A DNA stretch of 64,000 bases, from assembly GCA_016715905.1 (NCBI GenBank), contig JADJXI010000005.1, forward strand, positions 186,001-250,000, in the 5' to 3' direction. A program made the translations under genes and the position numbers. Position 1 is the first letter of the stretch. The number at the start of each line of letters is the position of its first letter. Origin of the DNA: Sphingobacteriaceae bacterium (GTDB lineage: Bacteria > Bacteroidota > Bacteroidia > B-17B0 > Aurantibacillaceae). Positions 18,565 through 26,875 of the stretch are shown here, one piece after another. The notes beneath the pieces were generated by a model. It was not told the origin of the DNA and did not search any database. It saw nothing but the letters and a program-made list of their open reading frames with translations.

Positions 18565-19989
18565 TTAATGTGAGTTTTCGGCTTTTTCGTAAGTTATACC
18601 TTGCGCATTTAATATAGATTTAGCTTTCCATCCATAATAGGCCAAATAAAGAAAGCAGCCAACCCCAACCAGGTAACTGGCATTTATTCCCAATAAATGA
18701 TCTGAAGCCAGCCAGCCTTGTAATAAACTTATAAATCCACCTCCCATAATCATCATGATTAGATAACTAGAGCCTTGATTTGTATATTTTCCTAATCCGG
18801 AGATAGCTAATGTAAATATGCATGGCCAAAGTGTCGAACAAAATAATCCTACACTGATTAAAGCGTACACACTTATCATTCCGCTTGTGAGCATACCAAT
18901 TACCAATGCTAAAATTCCCATTACTGAAAAAAGAAATAGTTGACGTGCAGGACTTCCTTTACTTAATAAATCAGCTAGTATTAAAACAGTAATTACACCG
19001 GCGTATAAATAAAAGGGTTGTAGATTTTTACCGGCAATAAAATTGGCTAATAAAAAAACACCAAATGCAAGATAAGGTAAAACAAAGCGCATTATTTTTT
19101 GTGTGCTTAAAGAGAAACCAAATGCTTGAACAGCACCTGTCCATCTGCCTATCATTAAACTTGCCCAAAACAATGAAACAAAGGGTGCAACTTCATCTGT
19201 ATTTGTTCCTAGATATTGTTTCATGTATTCGGGTAGGTTGGAAGCAGTAGATACCTCAACACCTACGTATAGAAAGATTGCAATCATCCCCAAAACCAAC
19301 TGCGGATATTCAAACACAGATTTTTTGTTACCGCTTTGCGTTTTTGTTTCCTCTTCTTTATAGGTAATTTGATTGGGAAGAGAAGAAAACTTAAACAATA
19401 AAGCAACAATTATAAATGCTATTCCCAAAATAAGGTAAGGTGTTTTAACTGCTTCAATACTTTCTAATTTAGCACCGGAAGTAATACTGCCGAAAATCGC
19501 AAAACTCACCAATAATGGACCAATAGTTGTACCCACGTTATTTATGCCGCCTGCTAAACTTAATCGCTGTGATCCTTTATTGGGGTCGCCAATTGTAATG
19601 GTGAGTGGATTGGCTGCAGTTTGTTGCAACGAAAAGCCTAATCCAACTATAAATAGTCCGCTTATCATTAAGGGAAAAGAAACATTTTGAGCCGCAGGAT
19701 AAAATAGTAAAGTGCCAATGGCGGAAATGAAAAGACCAAGTGCTATGCCGTTTTTGTAACCCAACTTGTTCAGCATATCGCCTCCTGTGAATTTAGAAAT
19801 CAAAACGTATAGCACTGAGCCAACAGTATAGGCAACATAAAATGCAAATGAAATCATTTGACTTTGCCATTGTTCTAAATTGAGTTTTTCTTTGAATACC
19901 GGAATGAGTATATCGTTACTGGCGGCTACAAAACCCCAAAAGAAAAAAACAGAAATTAGAATGAGAAAAGAAGAATTACCCTTTTGCAT
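18565..19989 (-). CDS. Sugar MFS transporter (FucP/NagP-like)
   Basis: The 474-residue protein has about 12 membrane helices and the FucP/GluP-type segments FFFWGFVAASNDILIPVFKE and GLGFSLQQTAANPLTITIGD followed by LSLAGGINNVGTTIGPLL. The family imports fucose, glucose/galactose or N-acetylglucosamine with protons or sodium. As the first gene of a run holding GH20 and glycosylasparaginase, GlcNAc is the most likely substrate (inference). It is divergently placed from the methyltransferase gene, with 143 bp between them; the operon promoter should lie there, but no strong TAnnTTTG box was seen on this strand. Confidence 0.88.
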   Translation of the reverse strand: MQKGNSSFLILISVFFFWGFVAASNDILIPVFKEKLNLEQWQSQMISFAFYVAYTVGSVLYVLISKFTGGDMLNKLGYKNGIALGLFISAIGTLLFYPAAQNVSFPLMISGLFIVGLGFSLQQTAANPLTITIGDPNKGSQRLSLAGGINNVGTTIGPLLVSFAIFGSITSGAKLESIEAVKTPYLILGIAFIIVALLFKFSSLPNQITYKEEETKTQSGNKKSVFEYPQLVLGMIAIFLYVGVEVSTASNLPEYMKQYLGTNTDEVAPFVSLFWASLMIGRWTGAVQAFGFSLSTQKIMRFVLPYLAFGVFLLANFIAGKNLQPFYLYAGVITVLILADLLSKGSPARQLFLFSVMGILALVIGMLTSGMISVYALISVGLFCSTLWPCIFTLAISGLGKYTNQGSSYLIMMIMGGGFISLLQGWLASDHLLGINASYLVGVGCFLYLAYYGWKAKSILNAQGITYEKAENSH

Positions 19990-20132
19990 AGTTATATTTT
20001 AACCGAAATTATAGCATTTAAATAAGGTAATTAACGGATTGACTTTAAGTTTTTAACATTCTATTTTCAGTATCATTTGTTTATGGTCTAATGGATGTGT
20101 CTGAATTAAACTTAATTTAGCAAAAAGTATTT

Positions 20133-21026
20133 ATGCAGTTGATTAGCCCTCATAATTTTTCTGATTACGAACTTATTGATTGTGGAAATTTTGAAAAACT
20201 GGAAAGGTTTGGGAAATACATTACGATTCGTCCGGAACCGCAAGCCGTTTGGCCAAAAATAAAATCAAATTCAGATTGGGAAAAAATAGCTCATGTAAAA
20301 TTTATTCCAAAAAACAGCAGCAGCGGTGAATGGAAAAAACTCAAACCAATGCCCGATCAATGGGAAATTAAATATAAAGTTAAGAGTCAAAAATCTAAAA
20401 AGGAATATGATTTGGTTTTTCGATTAGGACTCACTTCATTTAAACATGTAGGAATTTTTCCGGAGCAAGCAGTGAATTGGGATAAGATTTTTACTTTTTG
20501 CTCGGCATTGCAAAAACCCAAATTTTTAAATCTTTTTGCCTATACCGGCGGAGCAAGTATTGCCGCTAAAGCTGCCGGCGCAGATGTTACGCATGTAGAT
20601 AGTATTAAACAAGTGGTGACCTGGGCTAATGAAAATATGCAAAAAAGCGGTTTGGATAATATACGCTGGTTGGTTGACGATGCCTTAAAATTTGTAAAAA
20701 AAGAAATCAGAAGAGGAAATATTTATCAGGGCATAATATTAGATCCCCCGGCTTTTGGTCATGGGCCAACCGGAGAAAAATGGAAATTGGAAGAAAATAT
20801 TTCCGAAATGATGGATTCTGTTTTACAATTGCTTGATAAGAATGATCATTTGTTAATTCTGAATGCCTATTCATTAGGATTCTCGGCTTTAGTTCCGCAA
20901 AATTTATTACAAGGCTTTGCCGAAAGAAATAAAAGTTCTTTAGAAATTGGCGAATTATATTTACCGGCTAAAAGCGGTATAAAATTACCCCTGGGTGTTT
21001 GGGGAAGTTTGCAAAAAGGAAAGTAA
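20133..21026 (+). CDS. Class I SAM-dependent methyltransferase (RlmI/RlmK-like)
   Basis: The 297-residue protein has a methyltransferase fold with the SAM motif FLNLFAYTGGASIAAKAAGA and the catalytic-loop motif GIILDPPAFGHGPTGEKW, as in rRNA cytosine methyltransferases of the RlmI group. The usual N-terminal PUA domain is missing; instead there is a short N-terminal region of about 95 residues with GKYITIRPEPQAVWP. It probably modifies rRNA, but the target base is not shown by the sequence. A -7-like TAATTTAG lies at 20113-20120. Confidence 0.82.
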   Translation: MQLISPHNFSDYELIDCGNFEKLERFGKYITIRPEPQAVWPKIKSNSDWEKIAHVKFIPKNSSSGEWKKLKPMPDQWEIKYKVKSQKSKKEYDLVFRLGLTSFKHVGIFPEQAVNWDKIFTFCSALQKPKFLNLFAYTGGASIAAKAAGADVTHVDSIKQVVTWANENMQKSGLDNIRWLVDDALKFVKKEIRRGNIYQGIILDPPAFGHGPTGEKWKLEENISEMMDSVLQLLDKNDHLLILNAYSLGFSALVPQNLLQGFAERNKSSLEIGELYLPAKSGIKLPLGVWGSLQKGK

Positions 21027-21043
21027 AATTTTTGTTACGATTT

Positions 21044-21481
21044 TTAGTTTTGGTAATCGGGTAATTCTTGTATCTGCATCTCATTTTCTAATATAAAATC
21101 ACTCACTCCATTGCTAATCATAATAAATTTTGAATTTAGAATGAGGTTATAGCGCAAAACTTGTTCCAACACCTCCTTATTCAATTCAATATAGGGGGCT
21201 TTACATTCAATTAATATTAACGGAAGTTTATTGGAATCAAAAACCAAAATATCAAATCTTTTTCGTGTGCCGTTCAATTCTATTTCCTTTTCAAGGGCAA
21301 TTTGTCCGGCCGGATAACCTTTCAACTTTATCAAATAATGCATAATGTGCTGTCTTACCCATTCTTCCGGTGTAAGTACCAGCCATTTTTTTCTGTTCGG
21401 ATCAAAAATAAGCACCTGCCCTTTTTCGTTCTTCATTCGAGCATCAATTGGTGGATATTTAAGTTTCAGATTCAAACGCAA
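21044..21481 (-). CDS. HsdR-N-type PD-(D/E)XK domain protein
   Basis: The 145-residue protein matches the stand-alone type I restriction R-subunit N-terminal domain (HSDR_N_2). The nuclease-like core is RFDILVFDSNKLPLILIECKAP, in which Asp, Glu and the ExK lysine form a PD-(D/E)XK active site. Near the start are DPNRKKWLVLTPEEWVRQH. It is common in Bacteroidota as a lone gene without hsdM or hsdS, as here, so it is unlikely to be a working restriction enzyme. Its true role is unknown. Confidence 0.85.
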   Translation of the reverse strand: MRLNLKLKYPPIDARMKNEKGQVLIFDPNRKKWLVLTPEEWVRQHIMHYLIKLKGYPAGQIALEKEIELNGTRKRFDILVFDSNKLPLILIECKAPYIELNKEVLEQVLRYNLILNSKFIMISNGVSDFILENEMQIQELPDYQN

Positions 21482-21532
21482 TTAAATTTTTTTAAATATA
21501 TTTACATTAATTGAGATTAAACTCATAAAAAC

Positions 21533-22306
21533 ATGAAAAGCAAAGAAGAAATAGTTAACAACTGGCTTCCTCGATATACGGGTGTACCACTTGAAGATTT
21601 TGGTCAATACATTATTCTGGTCAATTTCAACAATTACGTGAATATGTTTGCCGAAAAATACAAGGTTGAAATTAAAGGTAAAGATAAGCCCATGCCTTCG
21701 GCTACAGCTGAAAATATTACCATCATTAATTTCGGAATGGGTAGTGCCGGGGCCGCTACTATTATGGATTTGCTCACCGCTATTAAACCTGCTGCAGTTT
21801 TGTTTTTAGGTAAATGTGGAGGTTTAAAAAAGAAAAATCAAATTGGTGATTTAATTTTGCCTATTGCAGCAATTCGAGGCGACGGAACAAGTAATGATTA
21901 TTTTCCACCGGAAGTCCCAGCTTTACCTGCATTTAATTTACAAAAAGCGATATCTTATACCATTCGCTTAAGAAATAGTGATTACTGGACAGGAACAGTT
22001 TATACTACTAATCGCAGAGTTTGGGAACATGATGATGTATTTAAAGAATACTTACGCGAATTGAGAGCCATGGCCATTGATATGGAAACCGCTACCATAT
22101 TTAGCGTTGGTTTTCATAATGAAATTCCAACAGGCGCTTTGTTGTTAGTAACTGATCAACCTATGATACCGGAAGGAGTAAAAACCGAGGAAAGTGATGT
22201 GAAGGTAACTCAGCATTTTGTAGACGATCACTTACAAATCGGAATTGATTCATTAAAGGAGTTGCAAAATAAAGGCGTTTCGGTAAAACATTTGCGTTTC
22301 GAATAA
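21533..22306 (+). CDS. amn: AMP nucleosidase
   Basis: The 257-residue protein resembles the short AMP nucleosidase common in Bacteroidota. The phosphorylase-fold motifs are IINFGMGSAGAATIMDLL, VLFLGKCGGLKKKNQIGD and AIDMETATIFSVGF, the last holding the conserved Asp/Glu that binds ribose. It splits AMP into adenine and ribose 5-phosphate in the cytoplasm. It lies 2 bp from meaB, suggesting joint transcription. Confidence 0.9.
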   Translation: MKSKEEIVNNWLPRYTGVPLEDFGQYIILVNFNNYVNMFAEKYKVEIKGKDKPMPSATAENITIINFGMGSAGAATIMDLLTAIKPAAVLFLGKCGGLKKKNQIGDLILPIAAIRGDGTSNDYFPPEVPALPAFNLQKAISYTIRLRNSDYWTGTVYTTNRRVWEHDDVFKEYLRELRAMAIDMETATIFSVGFHNEIPTGALLLVTDQPMIPEGVKTEESDVKVTQHFVDDHLQIGIDSLKELQNKGVSVKHLRFE

Positions 22307-22308
22307 AA

Positions 22309-23289
22309 TTGGCTATAACAAAAAAAAATAATAGTTCGGCCTACTTCATAAAAGGAATTTTAAATGGAGAAATTGATGTTTTAAGTAAAGCTATTACTGT
22401 TATTGAATCAGCTAATCCCGCACATCGGAAATTAGCCGCTAACATTCTCAAAGGTTTAAATAACATCAAAACAAATTCTTTTCGTTTAGGAATTACCGGT
22501 GTTCCGGGTGTTGGCAAAAGTACCTTTATTGAAAGTTTTGGTAAAAAATTAATCGAAAAAAATCATAAACTCGCTGTTTTAGCTATAGATCCTTCCAGCA
22601 CAAAAAGTAAAGGCAGTATTTTAGGTGATAAAACCCGAATGGAAGAGTTATCTAAATCCAAAAATGTTTTTATTCGTCCTTCACCTAATGGAAAATCCTT
22701 AGGCGGTGTTGCTCGTTCCACGTATGAAACAATATTACTTTGTGAAGCTGCAGGTTTTGATTTTATTATTATTGAAACTGTAGGCGTTGGACAAAGTGAA
22801 ATTGCCGTAAGCCGTATGACTGATTTTTTTCTTTTATTGATGTTGGCCGGTGCAGGTGATGAGTTGCAGGGGATTAAAAGAGGAATAATGGAAATGGCAG
22901 ATTCGCTTGTTATCACAAAAGCAGATGGAAATAATAAGGAAAAAGCTAAAATCGCAAGAGGAGAATATGCGCGCGCCATGCATTTACTCCCTGCTCCCGA
23001 AAGTGGTTTTACAGCAAGAGTGGAGGTTTGTTCTGCTTTAGAGAATCAGGGTATGGATAAAATATATGATTTAATTCAATCCTATAAAACGCACGTATCG
23101 GCTAATCAGTATTTTCAACACAAAAGAAAAACACAAAACAATGAATTGTTGAAGATTGCAGCGGAAGAATATTTAATTAGCGCTTTCAACAACGATAAAA
23201 GTGTGCAGAAAAAAATCAAAGAATTATCCGCTAAAAAGTTTCTCCCCTTTGTGGAGGCCGTGAAGTTGGTGGATAGGTTTATCAAATGA
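22309..23289 (+). CDS. meaB: MeaB/ArgK-type GTPase of the methylmalonyl-CoA mutase system
   Basis: The 326-residue protein is a G3E-family GTPase with P-loop GITGVPGVGKST (residues 61-72), LAVLAIDPSSTKSKGSILGD and FIIIETVGVGQSE. The start is TTG at 22309; no in-frame ATG occurs before the GTPase core, so the TTG is favoured. MeaB loads and protects the adenosylcobalamin cofactor of methylmalonyl-CoA mutase. No mutase gene is in the window, so its partner must be elsewhere. Confidence 0.93.
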   Translation: MAITKKNNSSAYFIKGILNGEIDVLSKAITVIESANPAHRKLAANILKGLNNIKTNSFRLGITGVPGVGKSTFIESFGKKLIEKNHKLAVLAIDPSSTKSKGSILGDKTRMEELSKSKNVFIRPSPNGKSLGGVARSTYETILLCEAAGFDFIIIETVGVGQSEIAVSRMTDFFLLLMLAGAGDELQGIKRGIMEMADSLVITKADGNNKEKAKIARGEYARAMHLLPAPESGFTARVEVCSALENQGMDKIYDLIQSYKTHVSANQYFQHKRKTQNNELLKIAAEEYLISAFNNDKSVQKKIKELSAKKFLPFVEAVKLVDRFIK

Positions 23290-23296
23290 CTAGTTT

Positions 23297-24898
23297 CTAT
23301 TCCAGTATCATCACTTTTTCTGCTCTGGCATATTTCCCGTCAAATACAAAATTAAAGGAGTAAAGTCCAGCAGATAAATTTAACTCTTTGGATAAATCAA
23401 TATTGTGAATTCCCTTAGAAAGTGAATGAAAATAAAAGTCCTTTACAATCCTGCCATTTTGATCGGTAATGTATAAATCAACAGAGCCTGTATTGGGAAT
23501 ATATATCTTTAAATTAATTGTTGATGTACTTGGGTTCGGGTAAACACTAGCCTGCAAAGGATTTGATCCATCAACGGGAAGTAAACCGGTGATTTGATCT
23601 TTAAACAGCCAAACTTCATAAATAACATTATGTGCATTGGTTACTGAAGTGTTATTATTAGTGAAGGGATTTGTTTGTGGACTGTAAATTCCACCATAAA
23701 TATGTCCAATGAGTATTGAATCATTGGTAAATGTAGATAATTTTAAGACTTCATTTTTATAATGAGCAATATTATGATTGGGAATAAATTCCGCACTGGC
23801 GCCAATAAGTGCCGGCATTTCTACATTAAAAACATATTCTTGCAAAGTACTAATGGAATTTCTGGAAACTCTTGAAATGGTTTTTACAAAGGGAACATTG
23901 TTGTCTTGTGTTAATACATTGTTTACGTATGCGTATTGACTCATTCCTCCAAAGAAAAGGGAGTGCATGTTATTATTAACGCTATCATATAAAGCAACTT
24001 TTGCTGAGTGGTAATTACTTAAATACTGATTAAATGAAGGCTGTGGCGTGTAACCCGATGCTTTAATATCTACAGGATAAAGGAAAGGCAAATCTACTGC
24101 AATTTGAAAAACACCGGATGAGATGGTGTATCCTTCTTCGCCGTTTGGAAAAATTTGAGGAACCAAATTATAATCCCTGCGATGTAAATGAACCTGATCT
24201 GTTATAACGGTGTAATTACTATAACTTAATTGAGCACCTGAGTTGTTAAGATTGAATTTTTTTATTCCATCTACATAAGTTTGTGTATAGGTAGGATTTC
24301 CCATCGGATTATATCTTCCATCAAAGCGGTGACCTCCCACCAAATAATACAAGGCCCCAATTTTGCCTAATTGTCCTCCGTTCACGGCAAAATTCTGATT
24401 GCTAATTTGTTTAAAATAGGAAGAAATAGAAATTGAATTGGTAATAGCATTAATTAATCCACTAACTGAAACAGAAGTTAAGTTTGGAAAGGTTATGTGA
24501 TCAAGGGCAGTATTACTGTATCCATATCCTCCAATAATATAAAGTGTATCTGCATCCTGATAAAAATTCATGTTAGTTGATTGCAGTTGTTCTTTTAAGC
24601 CGGTGTTTAAAGCATTAACAGAGCTACTCCAAAATTGATTAGTGTTCACATCAATAACATATATGTCTGTGTTATTGTTGGATGCCGGAAAAGCGTTGAA
24701 GGGTTGACGCGCGTGTAAACCATCTTTTCTTCCTCCAATCACTAACCATTTGCCGCCCGATTGAGCAAATGCAAAAGAATGAAGGCCTTGAAGTCCATTT
24801 ACACTTTTTGGTTTTAATTTTACTGAATAATTAAAGGGAATATTTTGCGCAAAAGAAATTTTGCTAATTATTAATAGTATAAAAAATATTTTTTTCAT
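23297..24898 (-). CDS. Secreted kelch-like protein with T9SS sorting tail
   Basis: The 533-residue protein has a signal peptide (to about residue 17). Several kelch-like blades follow, seen in SGGKWLVIGGRKDGLHARQP, DADTLYIIGGYGYSNTALDH and KIGALYYLVGGHRFDGRYNP. The last 80 residues form a type A T9SS sorting domain (SVYPNPSTSTINLKIYI, ending ARAEKVMILE). It should cross the outer membrane by the type IX system and be released or anchored on the surface. Kelch propellers usually bind proteins or sugars; no ligand can be named. Confidence 0.82.
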   Translation of the reverse strand: MKKIFFILLIISKISFAQNIPFNYSVKLKPKSVNGLQGLHSFAFAQSGGKWLVIGGRKDGLHARQPFNAFPASNNNTDIYVIDVNTNQFWSSSVNALNTGLKEQLQSTNMNFYQDADTLYIIGGYGYSNTALDHITFPNLTSVSVSGLINAITNSISISSYFKQISNQNFAVNGGQLGKIGALYYLVGGHRFDGRYNPMGNPTYTQTYVDGIKKFNLNNSGAQLSYSNYTVITDQVHLHRRDYNLVPQIFPNGEEGYTISSGVFQIAVDLPFLYPVDIKASGYTPQPSFNQYLSNYHSAKVALYDSVNNNMHSLFFGGMSQYAYVNNVLTQDNNVPFVKTISRVSRNSISTLQEYVFNVEMPALIGASAEFIPNHNIAHYKNEVLKLSTFTNDSILIGHIYGGIYSPQTNPFTNNNTSVTNAHNVIYEVWLFKDQITGLLPVDGSNPLQASVYPNPSTSTINLKIYIPNTGSVDLYITDQNGRIVKDFYFHSLSKGIHNIDLSKELNLSAGLYSFNFVFDGKYARAEKVMILE

Positions 24899-24931
24899 AA
24901 ACTAAAATTACAACCCTGGTTTATTTTGTAC

Positions 24932-24947
24932 TGTAACACTTGTTACA
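24932..24947. repeat. 16-bp inverted repeat between divergent genes
   Basis: TGTAACACTTGTTACA is a perfect inverted repeat (arms TGTAAC/GTTACA, 4-nt centre) between the kelch-like gene and the ECF sigma gene, 34 bp from the former start. TGTAAC is also the -35 element of the nearby ECF-type promoters, but no CGTC lies at the right distance on either strand. It could be an operator. Confidence 0.4.
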
Positions 24948-25028
24948 AGAGTGTGGTTAATTTTAAGTTTAATAAATCAAAATGAATCGCAACTACTTGA
25001 TTTCCAATTAAAAAAAATTAACTTTTGC

Positions 25029-25057
25029 TGTAACTATTTCAGGTTAACTTCGTCTTA
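25029..25057 (+). promoter_or_regulatory. ECF-type promoter of the sigma factor operon
   Basis: TGTAAC (25029-25034) is followed after 16 nt by CGTCTTA (25051-25057), 13 nt before the ATG. The same pair recurs before the GIN-domain gene with a 17-nt gap. It matches the general ECF layout (AAC at -35, CGTC at -10) and suggests the sigma factor drives its own operon. Confidence 0.6.
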
Positions 25058-25070
25058 TTATTAAGCTAAG

Positions 25071-25556
25071 ATGAATATTGCTGAATATAATACTTGCGTT
25101 GAACTCCATTCGGATGGGGTTTACCGTTTTATTTTAAAGCATATTAAAGATCGCGATCATGCCAAAGATATTGTGCAAGATGCTTTTGAGAAAATGTGGA
25201 GAAAGATTGATACCATAGATGGAACTAAAGCAAAAACTTACCTATTCACTGCCGCTTATCACACCCTAATTGATTTTACGCGTAAGCAAAAGAAAAGCGG
25301 CGATTTTAGCGAAGTGAATTTTAATGAGCATTCGCATACCGAACAATATAATGACCTGAAAGAAATTTTAAATAAAGGTTTGGAATTATTGCCTGAAATT
25401 CAGAAATCGGTTTTAATGTTACGCGATTATGAGGGTTATGATTATGCGGAAATCGGTGAAATAACCGGACTAAACGAAAGTCAGGTTAAGGTATATATCT
25501 TCAGAGCAAGAACATTTTTAAAAAACTATATCGGAAAGATGGAGGTGTTGTTATGA
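25071..25556 (+). CDS. ECF-family RNA polymerase sigma factor
   Basis: The 161-residue protein has sigma region 2 at about 5-70 (HIKDRDHAKDIVQDAFEKMW, then KAKTYLFTAAYHTLIDFTRK) and region 4 at about 100-155 (LPEIQKSVLMLRDYEGYDYA, GEITGLNESQVKVYIFRAR). Regions 1.1 and 3 are absent, as in all ECF factors. Its stop overlaps the next gene start by 4 bp (ATGA), the usual link between a sigma factor and its anti-sigma factor. An ECF-type promoter stands in front of it. Confidence 0.93.
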   Translation: MNIAEYNTCVELHSDGVYRFILKHIKDRDHAKDIVQDAFEKMWRKIDTIDGTKAKTYLFTAAYHTLIDFTRKQKKSGDFSEVNFNEHSHTEQYNDLKEILNKGLELLPEIQKSVLMLRDYEGYDYAEIGEITGLNESQVKVYIFRARTFLKNYIGKMEVLL

Positions 25557-26806
25557 GCAGAATTAGTTTAGATAATTACGAGGCGTTTTTGTTGGATTAT
25601 TTTGAAGGTAATTTGAGTGAAGATACAATTCACGAATTAAAAACATTTATTTTATTGCATCCCGAATTAAATATTGACCTCACAAATTTGGATTTGCCGG
25701 TGTTGGAAAAAGAAGAAAATGAAATTGAGTCAAAAACGGATTTATTAAAAACAGTCAATCAATATCAGGAGGAAAAAGTGCTGACCTATTTAGAAGGCTT
25801 GATGAGTAAACAGGAAAAGTTACAGTTTGAAAATGAATTGAATAACAATCCTGAATTACAAGCGCTTTTGAATCTCTATTCAAACACAATATTAAAACAA
25901 GATTTTAGTGAGGTTTTTGAAGGCAAAGAAACCCTTTTGGAAAAATCGGATAGGGTATTACTGGCTAATCCGGCTTTAAATTTTGTGGAAGAAAATATTT
26001 TGAATAGTAATATATTAATTCCTACTTCATTTAATTCAGAAGTTCAATCAGAAATTAAGTCCTATGCCAAAACCAAATTGCATGCTGATCATTCTATTGT
26101 TTTCCCTTTCAAAAAGGAAATAAAGAAGGAAACTCAATTAATTGTTTTGTATTCACGCAAAAAAATAATCGCCGTGGCAGCAGCTGTTATTTTTCTTATT
26201 GGATTCGTATGGCTTTTTAATTTTTATTTTACTACTCCGGCTGTTCAACATACAGAACTTTCAAGTCTGAATAAAAGTAAGGTGAACGATCAGGTGAATG
26301 AAATTGAAAAACACAAAGTAATTGAAAGTTATACCGAGTCAGGCCATGAGATAAACAATTCAAAGAATTCGCAAAAAAAATTACAGGCTTCTCATATTCT
26401 GCAGAATAAACAAATTAAAAGTGAACATAAAAAGAAAGACTTATTTATACAAAAAGATTCTTTAAATAATAAGAATGAAGTAATAGAAAATAAGTTAATC
26501 GCTGATATTAATTATACAAAAGAAAATAAGAACATTATACCTGATGCTGAGGATACTTTGAAAGTGAAGGAAACACTGGTGAATCAAATTGAACCGGATA
26601 AAAAAGTAAAAACTACTTTGTTAGCTTATGAAACGGACGATGAGGAAATTGAAGCGATTGCCCCGGAGAAAAAAGGATTTTGGAAAAGTGCTGCACGTTT
26701 GGCCTCCAATGTAAATAAATTAGGAATGAAAGCGGTGAATGGAAAAGAAAGTGAAGGTGATGGATTTTTATTATCCTTTAATTCCCTAAGCATAGAAAAA
26801 AAATAA
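25553..26806 (+). CDS. Probable anti-sigma factor, single-pass membrane protein
   Basis: The 417-residue protein has a cytoplasmic N-terminal half, one membrane helix (about 204-224, IIAVAAAVIFLIGFVWLFNF) and a Lys/Glu/Asn-rich extracytoplasmic part. The N-terminus holds two copies of one motif: DYFEGNLSEDTIHELKTF with LHPEL, and TYLEGLMSKQEKLQFENEL with NNPEL. Such short helical motifs are seen at the start of many Bacteroidota anti-sigma-like proteins. The translational overlap with the sigma gene supports an anti-sigma role, but no standard zinc anti-sigma motif is present. Confidence 0.7.
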   Translation: MSRISLDNYEAFLLDYFEGNLSEDTIHELKTFILLHPELNIDLTNLDLPVLEKEENEIESKTDLLKTVNQYQEEKVLTYLEGLMSKQEKLQFENELNNNPELQALLNLYSNTILKQDFSEVFEGKETLLEKSDRVLLANPALNFVEENILNSNILIPTSFNSEVQSEIKSYAKTKLHADHSIVFPFKKEIKKETQLIVLYSRKKIIAVAAAVIFLIGFVWLFNFYFTTPAVQHTELSSLNKSKVNDQVNEIEKHKVIESYTESGHEINNSKNSQKKLQASHILQNKQIKSEHKKKDLFIQKDSLNNKNEVIENKLIADINYTKENKNIIPDAEDTLKVKETLVNQIEPDKKVKTTLLAYETDDEEIEAIAPEKKGFWKSAARLASNVNKLGMKAVNGKESEGDGFLLSFNSLSIEKK

Positions 26807-26826
26807 AGAATATTTTTTGAATAAGT

Positions 26827-26856
26827 TGTAACTTTTTAATCACGCCCTGCGTCTTA
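26827..26856 (+). promoter_or_regulatory. ECF-type promoter of the GIN-domain gene
   Basis: TGTAAC (26827-26832), 17 nt, CGTCTTA (26850-26856), 19 nt before the ATG. It is the second copy of the motif seen before the sigma factor gene; both also share the downstream TTATT-TTAA stretch. Confidence 0.6.
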
Positions 26857-26875
26857 TTCTTAAAAACAAGAAATT

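Noticed and set aside
21044..21481. Restriction-modification system suggested by the HsdR-N domain
   Set aside because: No methylase, specificity or helicase gene is nearby; this domain is common as a lone gene in the phylum.
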